Source: Phytohabitans houttuyneae (lineage in GTDB: Bacteria; Actinomycetota; Actinomycetes; Mycobacteriales; Micromonosporaceae). From it: 64,000 bases of DNA. The translations under genes were made by a program, and so were the position numbers. The notes beneath the pieces were generated by a model, which worked only from the letters and a program-made list of their open reading frames with translations, was not told the origin of the DNA and did not search any database. The stretch spans positions 1,107,001 through 1,171,000 of the forward strand of contig NZ_BLPF01000001.1 in the NCBI RefSeq assembly GCF_011764425.1. The letters are read 5' to 3'. Shown here in pieces: positions 16,310-25,420 of this stretch (its first letter is position 1; the number at the start of each line of letters is the position of its first letter).

Positions 16310-19150
16310 ATGCCCTTCACGCGTCGATGGCGCGCGCTCGCGATGGCCGCACTGACCGCGCTGGTCGTCGTCCCGGCACAGCCCGCGGCCGCCGCACCAC
16401 CCCCGACGAGCGGCTTCGAGAAGGTACGCCTGGACGGCGGCCTGTCGATGGGCGAGCCGATCGAGCTCGCCGTCCTCCCCGACCACAAGGTCCTCTACAT
16501 CAACCGCGGCACGAGCGCCGGCGGCGGCCAGGTGCGCCTGTACAACCCGGCCACCCGCACCACATCCGTCGCGCTGACCCTGCAGCTGGACGCCCGCTTC
16601 GAGGACGGGCTGATCGGCATCACGATCCACCCGCAGTTCGCCACCAACCGGTGGGTCTACATCTTCTACTCCCCCGCCGTGACGCCGCTGGTGAACCGGA
16701 TCTCGCGGTTCACCTTCAACCCGAGCACCAACACGCTCGGCGCCGAAGACATGATCATCGAGTGGCCGACCGAGCGGCGGCTGTGCTGCCACTCAGCCGG
16801 TTCGATGAGCTGGGACAGCAGCAACAACCTGTACGTCGCGGTCGGCGACAACACGAACTCCGGCGGCGACTCGGCCGGCATGGCGCCGATCGACGAGCGC
16901 ACCAGCCGGGACGCGCAGTACGACGCGCAGCGCACCTCGGGCAACACCAACGACCTGCGTGGGAAGATCAACCGGATCCACCCGGAGGCGAACGGCACGT
17001 ACACGGTCCCCGCCGGCAACCTCTTCCCGCAGGGCACGGCGAACACCCGCCCCGAGATCTACGTGATGGGCGTGCGCAACCCGTACCGCATCTTCGTCGA
17101 CCGCAAGGCCGGCAACACCCTCTACTGGGGCGAGGTCGGCCCGGACGCCGGCGCGACGATCGCCAACCGCGGCCCGGCCGCCTACGACGAGTTCAACCGC
17201 GCCACCGCGCCGGGCAACTACGGCTGGCCGTACTGCGGCGGGCCGAACGTGGCGTACAACGACTGGGACTTCGCGACCAACGCGCCGCGGGGCTGGTTCC
17301 CCTGTGGAGGGTCGACCGGTCCGGTCAACAACTCGCCGCGCAACACCGGCCTGCAGCAGCTGCCGCCGACCAGGCCGGCGCTGGTGTGGGAGCAGCACGG
17401 CGGCAGCCGCGAGTGGCCCCAGCTGGACAACCCGGGTGGCTGCGGCTCGCCCAACCACGTCGAGGTGTACCACTACGACCCCAACCTCGTCTCGGACGTG
17501 AAGTGGCCGCAGTACTACGACAACAAGTGGCTGATCTCCGAGTACTGCCGCAACTGGGTCAAAGAGGTGCAGTTCAACAACGGCAACCCGGCCACGGGTA
17601 CGCCGACGGTGATCGAGCCGGTGCTCGCCGGCATGAGCTTCGTGCACCCGATCGACTGGGAGTTCGGGCCCGACGGCTCGCTCTACATGCTGGAGTACGG
17701 CAGCGGCTACTTCTCCGGCGCGCCGGACGCGGGGCTGTACAAAATCAACTACATCTCCGGCGGCCGCTCGCCGATCGCGAAGCTGACCGCCAACCCGGAC
17801 AGCGGCACCACCCCGCTCCAGGTGAGCTTCTCCAGCGCCGGAAGCAGTGACCCGGACGGCAACCCGCTCGCCTACGCGTGGGACTTCACCGACAACGGCA
17901 GCGTCGACTCGACGGCGGCCAACCCCACGTTCACGTACCCGTCGGCCGGCTCCTACCTGGCCCGGCTGACCGTGAACGACGGCACCGGGCGCTCCGGCAC
18001 GGCGACCCTGCCGATCGTCGTCGGCAACACGAGGCCGACCGTCACGATCGGCGGGCTGCCCAACGGCGGCCTCTTCTCGTGGCAGGACAACCTCGCCGTG
18101 ACCGCGTCCGCGACCGACCCGCAGGACGGCGCGATCGCCTGCGGCAGCGTCGTGGTGCGGGCCGCGCTCGGCCACCAGGAGCACGCGCACGAGGAGGGCG
18201 AGGGCACCGGCTGCGGTGCCACGTTCAACACCGGCCCGGTGCACGCCGGACCGGACTCGGTGCTGTTCTTCGTGATCCGGGGCAGCTACACCGACCGGGG
18301 CGCGTCCGGCACCGTGCCGCTGACCGGCGAGCGGGAGATCACCCTGTGGCCCAAGCAGTGGCAGGCGGAGCACTACGTCTCACTCAACGGCCCGCAGGTG
18401 ATCGCGGCCGCCGGCGCCGAGGGCGGCTTCCGGCTCGGCGACATCCAAAATGGAGAGTACGTGCGGCACCACGGCGTGAGCCTCAAGGGCATCACCCAGG
18501 TGCGGGCGCGGGTGTCGTCGGGTGACGCGGGCGGCACGATCTCCTTCCGCCTCGACTCGCCGACCGGCACCGAGGTGGCCCGCGTGACCGTCCCGAGCAC
18601 CGGCGGCTGGGACACGTACCGGGACATCACCGCGAACATCACCAAGCCGGACGACAACACGCACGACCTGTACATCGTCTTCAACGGCCCGGCCGGCGCG
18701 GCGTTCCTCGACCTGGACAGCTACACGTTCGTCGGTCCCGGCGTCGGCACGCCCGGCACGCCGACCGGCCCGCGCACCGGCCCGATCCGGGCGCTCGGCA
18801 AGTGCGCGGACGTCAACGGCGGGGCGACCGCCGACGGTACCCGGATCCAGATCTGGGACTGCAACGGCGCCGCGCAGCAGAGCTGGACCGTCGGCACCGA
18901 CGGCACGATCCGCGCGCTCGGCAAGTGCATGGACGTGCAGGCGAGCGGGACGGCCAACGGCACGAAGATCCACCTGTACACCTGCAACGGCACCGGCGCC
19001 CAGCAGTGGGCGGCCCAGCCGAACGGCGCGCTCCGCAACCCCCAGTCCGGGCGCTGCCTGGACATCCCCGCGTCGAACGTCACAAACGGAACCCAACTCC
19101 AGATCTACGACTGCAACGGCACCGGGGCGCAGACCTGGACGGTGCCCTGA
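16310..19150 (+). CDS. Secreted PQQ-type sugar dehydrogenase with PKD, CBM6-like and ricin-B domains
   Basis: The protein has 946 residues. A signal peptide ends near AAAAPP. A glucose/sorbosone-dehydrogenase six-bladed propeller spans about 35-480 (GLIGITIHPQFATNRWVY, RRLCCHSAGSMSWD, GNTNDLRGKINRIHPE, NTRPEIYVMGVRNPYR). It is followed by a PKD domain (about 484-575, SSDPDGNPLAYAWDFTD), a CBM6-like sandwich (about 683-805) and a ricin-B trefoil (about 823-946) with repeated QxW motifs (QQSWTV, QQWAA, QTWTV). The propeller class oxidises sugars using PQQ outside the membrane; PQQ use here is inferred. Four residues differ in spacing from the second copy downstream, and the two are clear paralogues. 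Confidence 0.88.
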   Translation: MPFTRRWRALAMAALTALVVVPAQPAAAAPPPTSGFEKVRLDGGLSMGEPIELAVLPDHKVLYINRGTSAGGGQVRLYNPATRTTSVALTLQLDARFEDGLIGITIHPQFATNRWVYIFYSPAVTPLVNRISRFTFNPSTNTLGAEDMIIEWPTERRLCCHSAGSMSWDSSNNLYVAVGDNTNSGGDSAGMAPIDERTSRDAQYDAQRTSGNTNDLRGKINRIHPEANGTYTVPAGNLFPQGTANTRPEIYVMGVRNPYRIFVDRKAGNTLYWGEVGPDAGATIANRGPAAYDEFNRATAPGNYGWPYCGGPNVAYNDWDFATNAPRGWFPCGGSTGPVNNSPRNTGLQQLPPTRPALVWEQHGGSREWPQLDNPGGCGSPNHVEVYHYDPNLVSDVKWPQYYDNKWLISEYCRNWVKEVQFNNGNPATGTPTVIEPVLAGMSFVHPIDWEFGPDGSLYMLEYGSGYFSGAPDAGLYKINYISGGRSPIAKLTANPDSGTTPLQVSFSSAGSSDPDGNPLAYAWDFTDNGSVDSTAANPTFTYPSAGSYLARLTVNDGTGRSGTATLPIVVGNTRPTVTIGGLPNGGLFSWQDNLAVTASATDPQDGAIACGSVVVRAALGHQEHAHEEGEGTGCGATFNTGPVHAGPDSVLFFVIRGSYTDRGASGTVPLTGEREITLWPKQWQAEHYVSLNGPQVIAAAGAEGGFRLGDIQNGEYVRHHGVSLKGITQVRARVSSGDAGGTISFRLDSPTGTEVARVTVPSTGGWDTYRDITANITKPDDNTHDLYIVFNGPAGAAFLDLDSYTFVGPGVGTPGTPTGPRTGPIRALGKCADVNGGATADGTRIQIWDCNGAAQQSWTVGTDGTIRALGKCMDVQASGTANGTKIHLYTCNGTGAQQWAAQPNGALRNPQSGRCLDIPASNVTNGTQLQIYDCNGTGAQTWTVP

Positions 19151-19224
19151 CCGGTATTGGACCTGATCCGGTATTGGACCTGACCCGGTATTGGACCCGA
19201 TCCGGTATTGGACCTGACCCGGTG
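19151..19224 (+). repeat. Four tandem 17-bp repeats
   Basis: The unit is CCGGTATTGGACCTGAT/C, four consecutive copies differing at one or two positions, followed by a fragment CCGGTG. The array starts directly after the stop codon of the dehydrogenase gene. The period is not a multiple of three and no gene reads through it. Confidence 0.9.
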
Positions 19225-19233
19225 CGGATGAGC

Positions 19234-19270
19234 CGTGGGGGTCCGCTCAATGGCACGGCGGACCCCCACG
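19234..19270 (+). terminator. Intergenic hairpin inside the operon
   Basis: A perfect 13-bp stem (CGTGGGGGTCCGC and complement) with an 11-base loop lies just after the 17-bp repeats and 25 bases before the next start codon. Confidence 0.7.
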
Positions 19271-19295
19271 CCCCCGCTTCCCGCAAGGAGCTCTC

Positions 19296-21005
19296 ATGCG
19301 CAGACTCGCTCTAGCCGTCGCGGCCGCGGTGGCCGTGGTGTCGGGTGCCGTCGTGATAAGCCCGGCACAGGCCGCGCCCCTCACCCGCGTGCTCGTCTTC
19401 TCCAAGACCGCCGGCTTCCGCCACTCCTCCATCCCGCACGGCATCGCCGCGATCCAGCAGTTGGGCGCCGCCAACGGATTCTCCGTGACGGCCACCGAGG
19501 ACGCGGCTCAGTTCACGACCGCCAGCCTCGCCCAGTACCAGGCCGTCGTCTGGCTCTCCACGACCGGTGACGTGCTCAATGCCAGCCAGCAGACCGCGTT
19601 CCAGTCGTACATCGCGGGCGGTGGCGGCTACGCCGGCGTGCACGCGGCCGCGGACACCGAGTACGACTGGGCGTGGTACGGCGACCTCGTCGGCGCGTAC
19701 TTCGCCTCGCACCCCGCCAACCAGACGGCCACGATCCGGGTCGAGGACCGGGGCAACGCCTCGACCGCCCACCTGCCGCCCACCTGGAGCCGCCTCGACG
19801 AGTGGTACAACTACCGCACCAACCCGCGCTCCACGGCGAAGGTGCTCGCCAGCCTGGACGAGTCGACGTACAGCGGCGGCTCGATGGGCGGCGACCACCC
19901 GATCACCTGGTGCAAGTCGGTCGGCAGTGGACGGTCCTGGTACACCGGGCTCGGCCACACCGACGAGTCCTACTCGGACCCCAACTTCACCCGCATGCTG
20001 CTGGGCGGCATCCAGATCGCCGCCGGCAACCGGCCCGCCGACTGCCGTCCGGAGACCGGGTATACGCCGCTGTTCGACGGCACGCAGGCGAGCCTCAACC
20101 AGTGGCGGCAGGCCGGGCCGGGCGGCTTCACGCTGGCTAATGGCACGCTCACCTCGTTCGGCGGGATGGGCCTGCTCTGGTACCCGGTCCGCACGTTCTC
20201 GAACTACTCGCTGAAGCTCGACTGGATGATGCCGGGTGACGACAACGGCGGCGTCTTCATCGGCTTCCCCGACCCGCAGGGCGACCCGTGGCGGCCGGTG
20301 GACACCGGGCACGAGATCCAGATCGACGCCACCGACGCCGACCCGACGCGGACCACCGGCAGCGTCTACAGCTTCAAGGGTCCGGACGCCGCCGTGCGCG
20401 ACGCGGCGCTGAACCCGCCCGGCTCGTGGAACGCCTACGAGATCCGGGTGACCGGCCAGCGGGTCGAGATCTGGCTCAACGGTGTGAAGATAAACGACTA
20501 CACGAGCGGCCGGGCGATCGCCAACGGCCACATCGGCGTGCAGAACGACGGCGACGGCCTCGACATCAACTACCGCAACATCCGGATCAAGGCTGACGGC
20601 GGACCGCCGCCCGCCACCGACCTCGCCCGCGGCCGGCCGGTGACGGCGTCCAGTGTGGAGTCCGGCAGCCCGCACGCGGCCGCGAACGCGGTCGACGGCA
20701 ACACCGCGACCCGCTGGGGCAGCGCGTACACCGATCCACAGTGGATCAGCGTCGACCTCGGGGCGACGTACGCGCTCACCCGGGTGCGGCTGTCGTGGGA
20801 GGCCGCCTACGCGCGGGCGTACCAGATACAGACCTCGCCGGACGGCAGCGCCTGGACCACCGTCCACTCGACCACCACCGGCGACGGCGGCGTCGACGAC
20901 GTCGCGGTCACCGGCAGCGGCCGGTACCTGCGCGTGCTGGGCACGCAGCGCGCCCTCACCTCCTACGGCTACTCCCTCTGGGAGTTGGACATATACGGCA
21001 CCTGA
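19296..21005 (+). CDS. Secreted ThuA-DUF1080-CBM32 protein, likely 3-keto-glycoside active
   Basis: The protein has 569 residues. A signal peptide ends near AQAAPL. The first domain (about 28-245) is ThuA-like: RVLVFSKTAGFRHSS, a Gly-rich GGGGYAGVHAAADTE and DHPITWCKSVGSGR. The second (about 254-430) is DUF1080 / 3-keto-disaccharide hydrolase: GYTPLFDGTQASLNQW, NGGVFIGFPDPQGD, WNAYEIRVTGQRVEIWLNG. The third is a discoidin/CBM32 sandwich (ARGRPVTASS, QWISVDLGATYALTRVRL). DUF1080 proteins are known to cleave 3-keto-glycosides; ThuA proteins are linked to keto-sugar metabolism. AAGGAG 6 bases before the ATG sets the start. Placement between two sugar dehydrogenases suggests action on oxidised sugars outside the cell. 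Confidence 0.87.
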   Translation: MRRLALAVAAAVAVVSGAVVISPAQAAPLTRVLVFSKTAGFRHSSIPHGIAAIQQLGAANGFSVTATEDAAQFTTASLAQYQAVVWLSTTGDVLNASQQTAFQSYIAGGGGYAGVHAAADTEYDWAWYGDLVGAYFASHPANQTATIRVEDRGNASTAHLPPTWSRLDEWYNYRTNPRSTAKVLASLDESTYSGGSMGGDHPITWCKSVGSGRSWYTGLGHTDESYSDPNFTRMLLGGIQIAAGNRPADCRPETGYTPLFDGTQASLNQWRQAGPGGFTLANGTLTSFGGMGLLWYPVRTFSNYSLKLDWMMPGDDNGGVFIGFPDPQGDPWRPVDTGHEIQIDATDADPTRTTGSVYSFKGPDAAVRDAALNPPGSWNAYEIRVTGQRVEIWLNGVKINDYTSGRAIANGHIGVQNDGDGLDINYRNIRIKADGGPPPATDLARGRPVTASSVESGSPHAAANAVDGNTATRWGSAYTDPQWISVDLGATYALTRVRLSWEAAYARAYQIQTSPDGSAWTTVHSTTTGDGGVDDVAVTGSGRYLRVLGTQRALTSYGYSLWELDIYGT

Positions 21006-21016
21006 CCCCTCGACCG

Positions 21017-21045
21017 GGCCCCGGCGCGCGTTGCGTGCCGGGGCC
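21017..21045 (+). terminator. GC hairpin followed by TTT
   Basis: A 9-bp stem (GGCCCCGGC) with an 11-base loop is followed by TTTCC and then by the AAGGA ribosome site of the next gene. It is a third inter-gene hairpin in the same operon and probably a partial terminator or a stability element. Confidence 0.6.
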
Positions 21046-21069
21046 TTTCCACCTCCGGAAGGACCCCCC

Positions 21070-23895
21070 ATGAGGACGGAAAGAAGAGTGCGAAGAAGAG
21101 CGGGGCTGCTCGCCGCGGCCCTCGTCGGCGCCACCCTCCCGGTGCTCGCCGAGACACCCGCGCAGGCGATCGTCATCCCCGCCACGGACTACCAGACGGT
21201 GGTGCTCGCCACCGGCGGCGCCGAGCTGGGCGAGGCGATGTCGCTCGCCGTCATGCCCAACCGTTCGGTCATCCACACCGCCCGCGACGGCACGGTCCGG
21301 GTCACCGACGTGGCCGGCAACACCACGGTCGCCGGCAAGCTCTCCGTGTACACGCACGACGAGGAAGGGCTGCAGGGCGTCGCCGTCGACCCGGCGTTCG
21401 CCACCAACCGGTTCGTCTACCTCTACTACTCCCCGACGCTGACCACCCCGTCCGGCGACGCACCGGCGACCGGCACCGAGTCGACGTGGGCGGCGTGGAA
21501 GGGCCACCTGCGGCTGTCCCGGTTTACGCTCAACACCAACAACACGCTGAACCTGTCGAGCGAGCGGATCGTCCTTTCGGTGCCCAACGACCGCGGGCTC
21601 TGCTGCCACGTCGGCGGCGACATCGACTTCGACGCGGCCGGCAACCTGTACCTGTCCACAGGGGACGACACCAACCCGTTCGAGTCGGCCGGGTACTCGC
21701 CGCTGGACGAGCGCACCAATCGCAACCCGCAGTACGACGCGCAGCGCTCCTCCGGCAACACCAACGACCTGCGCGGCAAGATCCTGCGCATCAAGGTGAA
21801 CGCGGACGGCTCGTACGCGATCCCCTCGGGCAACCTCTTCCCGCAGGGCACCGCGAACACGCGGCCGGAGATCTACGCGATGGGCTTCCGCAACCCGTTC
21901 CGGATGAGCGTCGACAAGGCGACCGGCGCCGTCTACGTCGGCGACTACGGCCCGGATGCGGGCGTCACCGACGCGAACCGGGGGCCGGGCGGGCAGGTCG
22001 AGTTCGACCGGATCACGTCTGCGGGCAACTACGGCTGGCCGTACTGCACGGGCTCGAACAGCACGAGCGAGACGTACAACGAGTGGAACTTCGCGACCGG
22101 CTCGACCGGGCCGAAGTACAACTGCGCGGGCGGGGCGACCAACAACTCCTTCCGCAACACCGGACAGGGCACGCTGCCGCCGGCGCGGGGCGCCTGGATC
22201 AAGTACGGCGACGCCGGCTCGCCACCCGAGTTCGGCGGCGGCTCGGAGTCCCCGATGGGCGGCCCGGTCTACCGGTTCGACGCGGGACTCAGCTCGTCCG
22301 TCAAGTTCCCGTCGGCGCTCAACGGGCAGTTCTTCGCCGGCGAGTACGGCCGCCGCTGGATCAAGGCGATCGCGGTGAACGCGGACGGCTCCCGCGGCGA
22401 GATCTCGAACTTCCCGTGGACCGGCACGCAGGTCATGGACATGGCCTTCGGCCCGGACGGCGCGCTCTACGTGCTCGACTACGGCACCGGCTCGAACAAC
22501 CAGGCCCTGGTCCGCGTGGAGTACATCGGCGGCGGCAACCGCAACCCGATCGCCGTGGCGAACGCCAACCGCCTCTCCGGCCCGGCGCCGCTGACCATCA
22601 ACTTCTCCTCGGCCGGCTCGTCCGACCCGGAGGGTGGCGCGCTGAGCTACCTGTGGACATTCGGCGACGGCACCACGTCGACGGCGGCGAACCCGACGAA
22701 GACGTACACGGCCAACGGCCGGTACACGCCGACGCTGCGGGTCACCGACCCGGCCGGGCTCACCGGCACCGCGAGCCTGGTGGTCAACGTGGGCAACACG
22801 GCGCCGGCGGTCACCCTCACCTCGCCCGGCGACGGGCGGCTGTTCAACTTCGGCGACAGCGTGCCCTTCCAGGTGACGGTCAGCGACCCGGAGGACGGCA
22901 CGATCGACTGCTCGCGGGTGAGCGTCACGTACCTGCTCGGCCACGACAGCCACTCGCACCAGATCACCTCCTCGACCGGCTGCACGGGGCAGATCACGAT
23001 CCCGGTCGACGGTGAGCACGACGCGGCGGCGAACATCTACGGTGTCTTCGACGCGGCGTACACCGACAACGGCGGGCTGACCACGCACAGCCTGCGCACG
23101 CTGCAGCCGCGGCACCGGCAGGGCGAGCACTTCAGCGCGCAGTCCGGCGTCCAGCTCGCCGACCACGCGGCCGCCGAGGGCGGGCGCACGGCCGGCCACA
23201 TCGAAAACAACGACTGGATCTCGTACACGCCGTACAACCTGTCGAACGTCAACGGCATCACCGCCCGGGTCTCGTCGGCCGGCGCCGGCGGCACGATCGA
23301 GGTGCGTACCGGCTCGGCCACCGGCACGCTTCTGGGCAGCGTCACCGTACCCGTGACCGGCAGCTGGGAGACGTTCACAAACGTCTCCGCCAGCCTCAAC
23401 GCGGGCCCGGCGGCGGCGACCTCGCTCTACCTTGTCTTCAAGGGCGGCGCGGGCAACCTCTTCGACGTCGACGCGTTCACGCTCAACACCGGCACCGGGG
23501 GCACGCTCGTGAGCCTCCGCGCGCAGGCCAACAACCAGTACGTCAGCGCCGCGGACGCGGGCGCCCAGCCGCTCATCGCCAACCGGGCGACGATCGGGCA
23601 GTGGGAGCAGTTCGACCTGGTCAGCCTCGGCGGCGCGAACGTGGCGCTGCGGTCCCGGGCCAACGGCCTCTACGTCTGCGCGGACAACGCCGGCGCCAAC
23701 CCGCTCATCGCCAACCGCACCGCGGCCGGACCGTGGGAGACGTTCACGCTGATCCGCAACTCGGACGGTACGGAGAGCCTGCGGGCCAACGTGAACAGCA
23801 TGTACGTGGTCGCCGAGAACGCCGGCGCCGCGCCGCTCATCGCCAACCGCACGGCGATCGGGCCGTGGGAGAAGTTCGAGCTGATCGGAGCATGA
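21070..23895 (+). CDS. Second secreted PQQ-type sugar dehydrogenase, with PKD, CBM6-like and three-repeat trefoil-like module
   Basis: The protein has 941 residues. A signal peptide ends near TPAQAI. The propeller domain (about 38-490) shows LQGVAVDPAFATNRFVYLYY, RGLCCHVGGDIDFDAAG and GNTNDLRGKILRIK, parallel to the first dehydrogenase. A PKD domain (about 490-580), a CBM6-like region (about 683-810) and a C-terminal fascin-like module (about 813-941) follow, with repeats SLRAQANNQYV, ALRSRANGLYV and SLRANVNSMYV. This C-terminal module matches those of the GH95-like and GH99-like proteins, not the ricin domain of the first dehydrogenase. GGAAGGA precedes the start. The stop overlaps the ATG of the next gene. 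Confidence 0.88.
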   Translation: MRTERRVRRRAGLLAAALVGATLPVLAETPAQAIVIPATDYQTVVLATGGAELGEAMSLAVMPNRSVIHTARDGTVRVTDVAGNTTVAGKLSVYTHDEEGLQGVAVDPAFATNRFVYLYYSPTLTTPSGDAPATGTESTWAAWKGHLRLSRFTLNTNNTLNLSSERIVLSVPNDRGLCCHVGGDIDFDAAGNLYLSTGDDTNPFESAGYSPLDERTNRNPQYDAQRSSGNTNDLRGKILRIKVNADGSYAIPSGNLFPQGTANTRPEIYAMGFRNPFRMSVDKATGAVYVGDYGPDAGVTDANRGPGGQVEFDRITSAGNYGWPYCTGSNSTSETYNEWNFATGSTGPKYNCAGGATNNSFRNTGQGTLPPARGAWIKYGDAGSPPEFGGGSESPMGGPVYRFDAGLSSSVKFPSALNGQFFAGEYGRRWIKAIAVNADGSRGEISNFPWTGTQVMDMAFGPDGALYVLDYGTGSNNQALVRVEYIGGGNRNPIAVANANRLSGPAPLTINFSSAGSSDPEGGALSYLWTFGDGTTSTAANPTKTYTANGRYTPTLRVTDPAGLTGTASLVVNVGNTAPAVTLTSPGDGRLFNFGDSVPFQVTVSDPEDGTIDCSRVSVTYLLGHDSHSHQITSSTGCTGQITIPVDGEHDAAANIYGVFDAAYTDNGGLTTHSLRTLQPRHRQGEHFSAQSGVQLADHAAAEGGRTAGHIENNDWISYTPYNLSNVNGITARVSSAGAGGTIEVRTGSATGTLLGSVTVPVTGSWETFTNVSASLNAGPAAATSLYLVFKGGAGNLFDVDAFTLNTGTGGTLVSLRAQANNQYVSAADAGAQPLIANRATIGQWEQFDLVSLGGANVALRSRANGLYVCADNAGANPLIANRTAAGPWETFTLIRNSDGTESLRANVNSMYVVAENAGAAPLIANRTAIGPWEKFELIGA

Positions 23896-25349
23896 TGCGA
23901 CTCTTACGCTCCGCCGTCGCCGCCATGCTCGTGGTGGCGGCGGCGTGGGCGGCCAACCCGCCGCCCGCGCAGGCCGCACAGGCCGCGCTCCCGCCGGGGG
24001 CGCTCGCCTCCAACGTGCACATCTTCTACTACCCCTGGTACGGCAGTCCCGCCGTCAACGGCAGCTACCGGCACTGGCAGCAGGGCGGGCACACCCCGCC
24101 ACAGGCGGTGGGGGCCGACCTCTACCCCACCCTCGGCGCGTACGACTCCGGCGACACCCGGGTCGTCGACCAGCACATGGCCTGGATCGCCCGGGCCGGG
24201 GTCGGCGTCCTCGTGTACAGCTGGTGGGGCCAGGGCTCGTACGAGGACACGCTGGTCACGCGGGTCATGGACGCCGCCAACCGCCAGGGCGTCAAGGTGG
24301 CCTGGCACCTGGAGCCGTACGGCACCCGCACCGCCGCCTCCACGGTCGCCGACATCAACTACATCAACAGCCGGTACGGCGGTCACCCCGCCTTCTACCG
24401 GGACGCGGCGCACGGCAACCGGGCCGCGTTCTATGTGTTCGAGAGCCTGCGGGTCACCGACTGGAGTCCCCTGGCGCAGGTGCGGGCCGGCAACATCGTG
24501 CTCGCGCAGACCACCGACACGACCAAGGTGGCCCATTTCGGCGGGATGTACACGTACGACGGCATCGCCGGGGCCACCGCGCCGGGGTGGGCCAACGCGA
24601 GCGCGTTCTGCAAGGCGAACGGGCTCGTGTGGGCGCCGTCGATCGCGCCCGGCTACATCGACGACCGGGCGGTGCCGGGCAACACCACGCCGACTCTCGC
24701 GCGGGACAACGGGGCCGCGTACGACCGGCAGTGGAACAACGCCCTCGGCACGGCCACCGGCGGCCCGCCGACCTGGGTGTCGATCACGTCGTTCAACGAG
24801 TGGCACGAGGGCTCGGTGATCGAGCCGGCGAGCTACACACCGCCGGCCGGGCACGGGTACCAGACCTTCAACGGCGCGTACGGCCTGACCGGCGCGGCGG
24901 CGGAGACGGCGTACCTGGACCGCACCCGCTACTGGGCGGACCGCTTCAACCCGACGCCGGGCGAGTCCGGCACCGGGCTGCGGGCGGTGGCCAACGGCCG
25001 GTTCGTGACCGCCGGCGCCAGCCCGTTGGTCGCGAGCGCGACGGCATTCGGTACCGCCGAGCGGTTCGACGTCGTGGACGCGGGCGGCGGTCAGGTGGCG
25101 CTCCGGGCGCGGGTGAACGGCCGGTACGTGGCGGCCGAGGACGCCGGCGCCGCGCCACTCATCGCCAACCGCACGGCGATCGGGTCATGGGAGCGCTTCA
25201 CCATGATCCGCAACTCGGACGGCACGGTGAGCTTCCGCGCGGCGGTCAACAGCCGGTACGTCGCCGCGGAGAACGCCGGTGCCGCCCCGCTCGTGGCAAA
25301 CCGCACCACAATCGGCCCATGGGAGAAGTTCAACCTGGTCACAAGCTAG
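23892..25349 (+). CDS. Secreted GH99-like endo-mannosidase-family enzyme with two-repeat trefoil-like module
   Basis: The protein has about 485 residues. A signal peptide ends near PAQAAQ. The catalytic domain opens with HIFYYPWYGSP, the hallmark of GH99-like proteins, and contains AWHLEPYGTR and SFNEWHEGS, in which Glu303 and Glu306 correspond to the paired acidic residues of the GH99 active site. From about residue 360 it carries a shortened copy of the fascin-like module (ALRARVNGRYV, SFRAAVNSRYV). GH99 enzymes cleave alpha-1,2-mannosyl or glucosyl linkages inside chains; the target here is unknown. The start codon overlaps the preceding stop (ATGA), so translation is probably coupled. It is the last gene of the secreted-enzyme operon. 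Confidence 0.85.
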   Translation: MMRLLRSAVAAMLVVAAAWAANPPPAQAAQAALPPGALASNVHIFYYPWYGSPAVNGSYRHWQQGGHTPPQAVGADLYPTLGAYDSGDTRVVDQHMAWIARAGVGVLVYSWWGQGSYEDTLVTRVMDAANRQGVKVAWHLEPYGTRTAASTVADINYINSRYGGHPAFYRDAAHGNRAAFYVFESLRVTDWSPLAQVRAGNIVLAQTTDTTKVAHFGGMYTYDGIAGATAPGWANASAFCKANGLVWAPSIAPGYIDDRAVPGNTTPTLARDNGAAYDRQWNNALGTATGGPPTWVSITSFNEWHEGSVIEPASYTPPAGHGYQTFNGAYGLTGAAAETAYLDRTRYWADRFNPTPGESGTGLRAVANGRFVTAGASPLVASATAFGTAERFDVVDAGGGQVALRARVNGRYVAAEDAGAAPLIANRTAIGSWERFTMIRNSDGTVSFRAAVNSRYVAAENAGAAPLVANRTTIGPWEKFNLVTS

Positions 25350-25360
25350 CCGCGACCCGT

Positions 25361-25404
25361 TGATCAAGGGGCTCCTCATAACGATTTGGGGGGTCCCTTG
25401 ATCA
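25361..25404 (+). terminator. Operon-end terminator hairpin
   Basis: TGATCAAGGG pairs with CCCTTGATCA, and the stem extends inward through G-C and G-T pairs. It follows the GH99 stop by 11 bases and ends the secreted-enzyme operon. Confidence 0.7.
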
Positions 25405-25420
25405 TGTCTGAGCCGCTAAG

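Noticed and set aside
19151-19224. Possible CRISPR array or plasmid iterons
   Set aside because: The units abut with no spacers, and no replication gene is nearby; kept as a plain tandem repeat.
20956-23979. A 1007-codon open frame on the minus strand opposite the second dehydrogenase gene
   Set aside because: Arg/Val-rich with no domain; an antisense shadow of the PKD, CBM6 and trefoil repeats.
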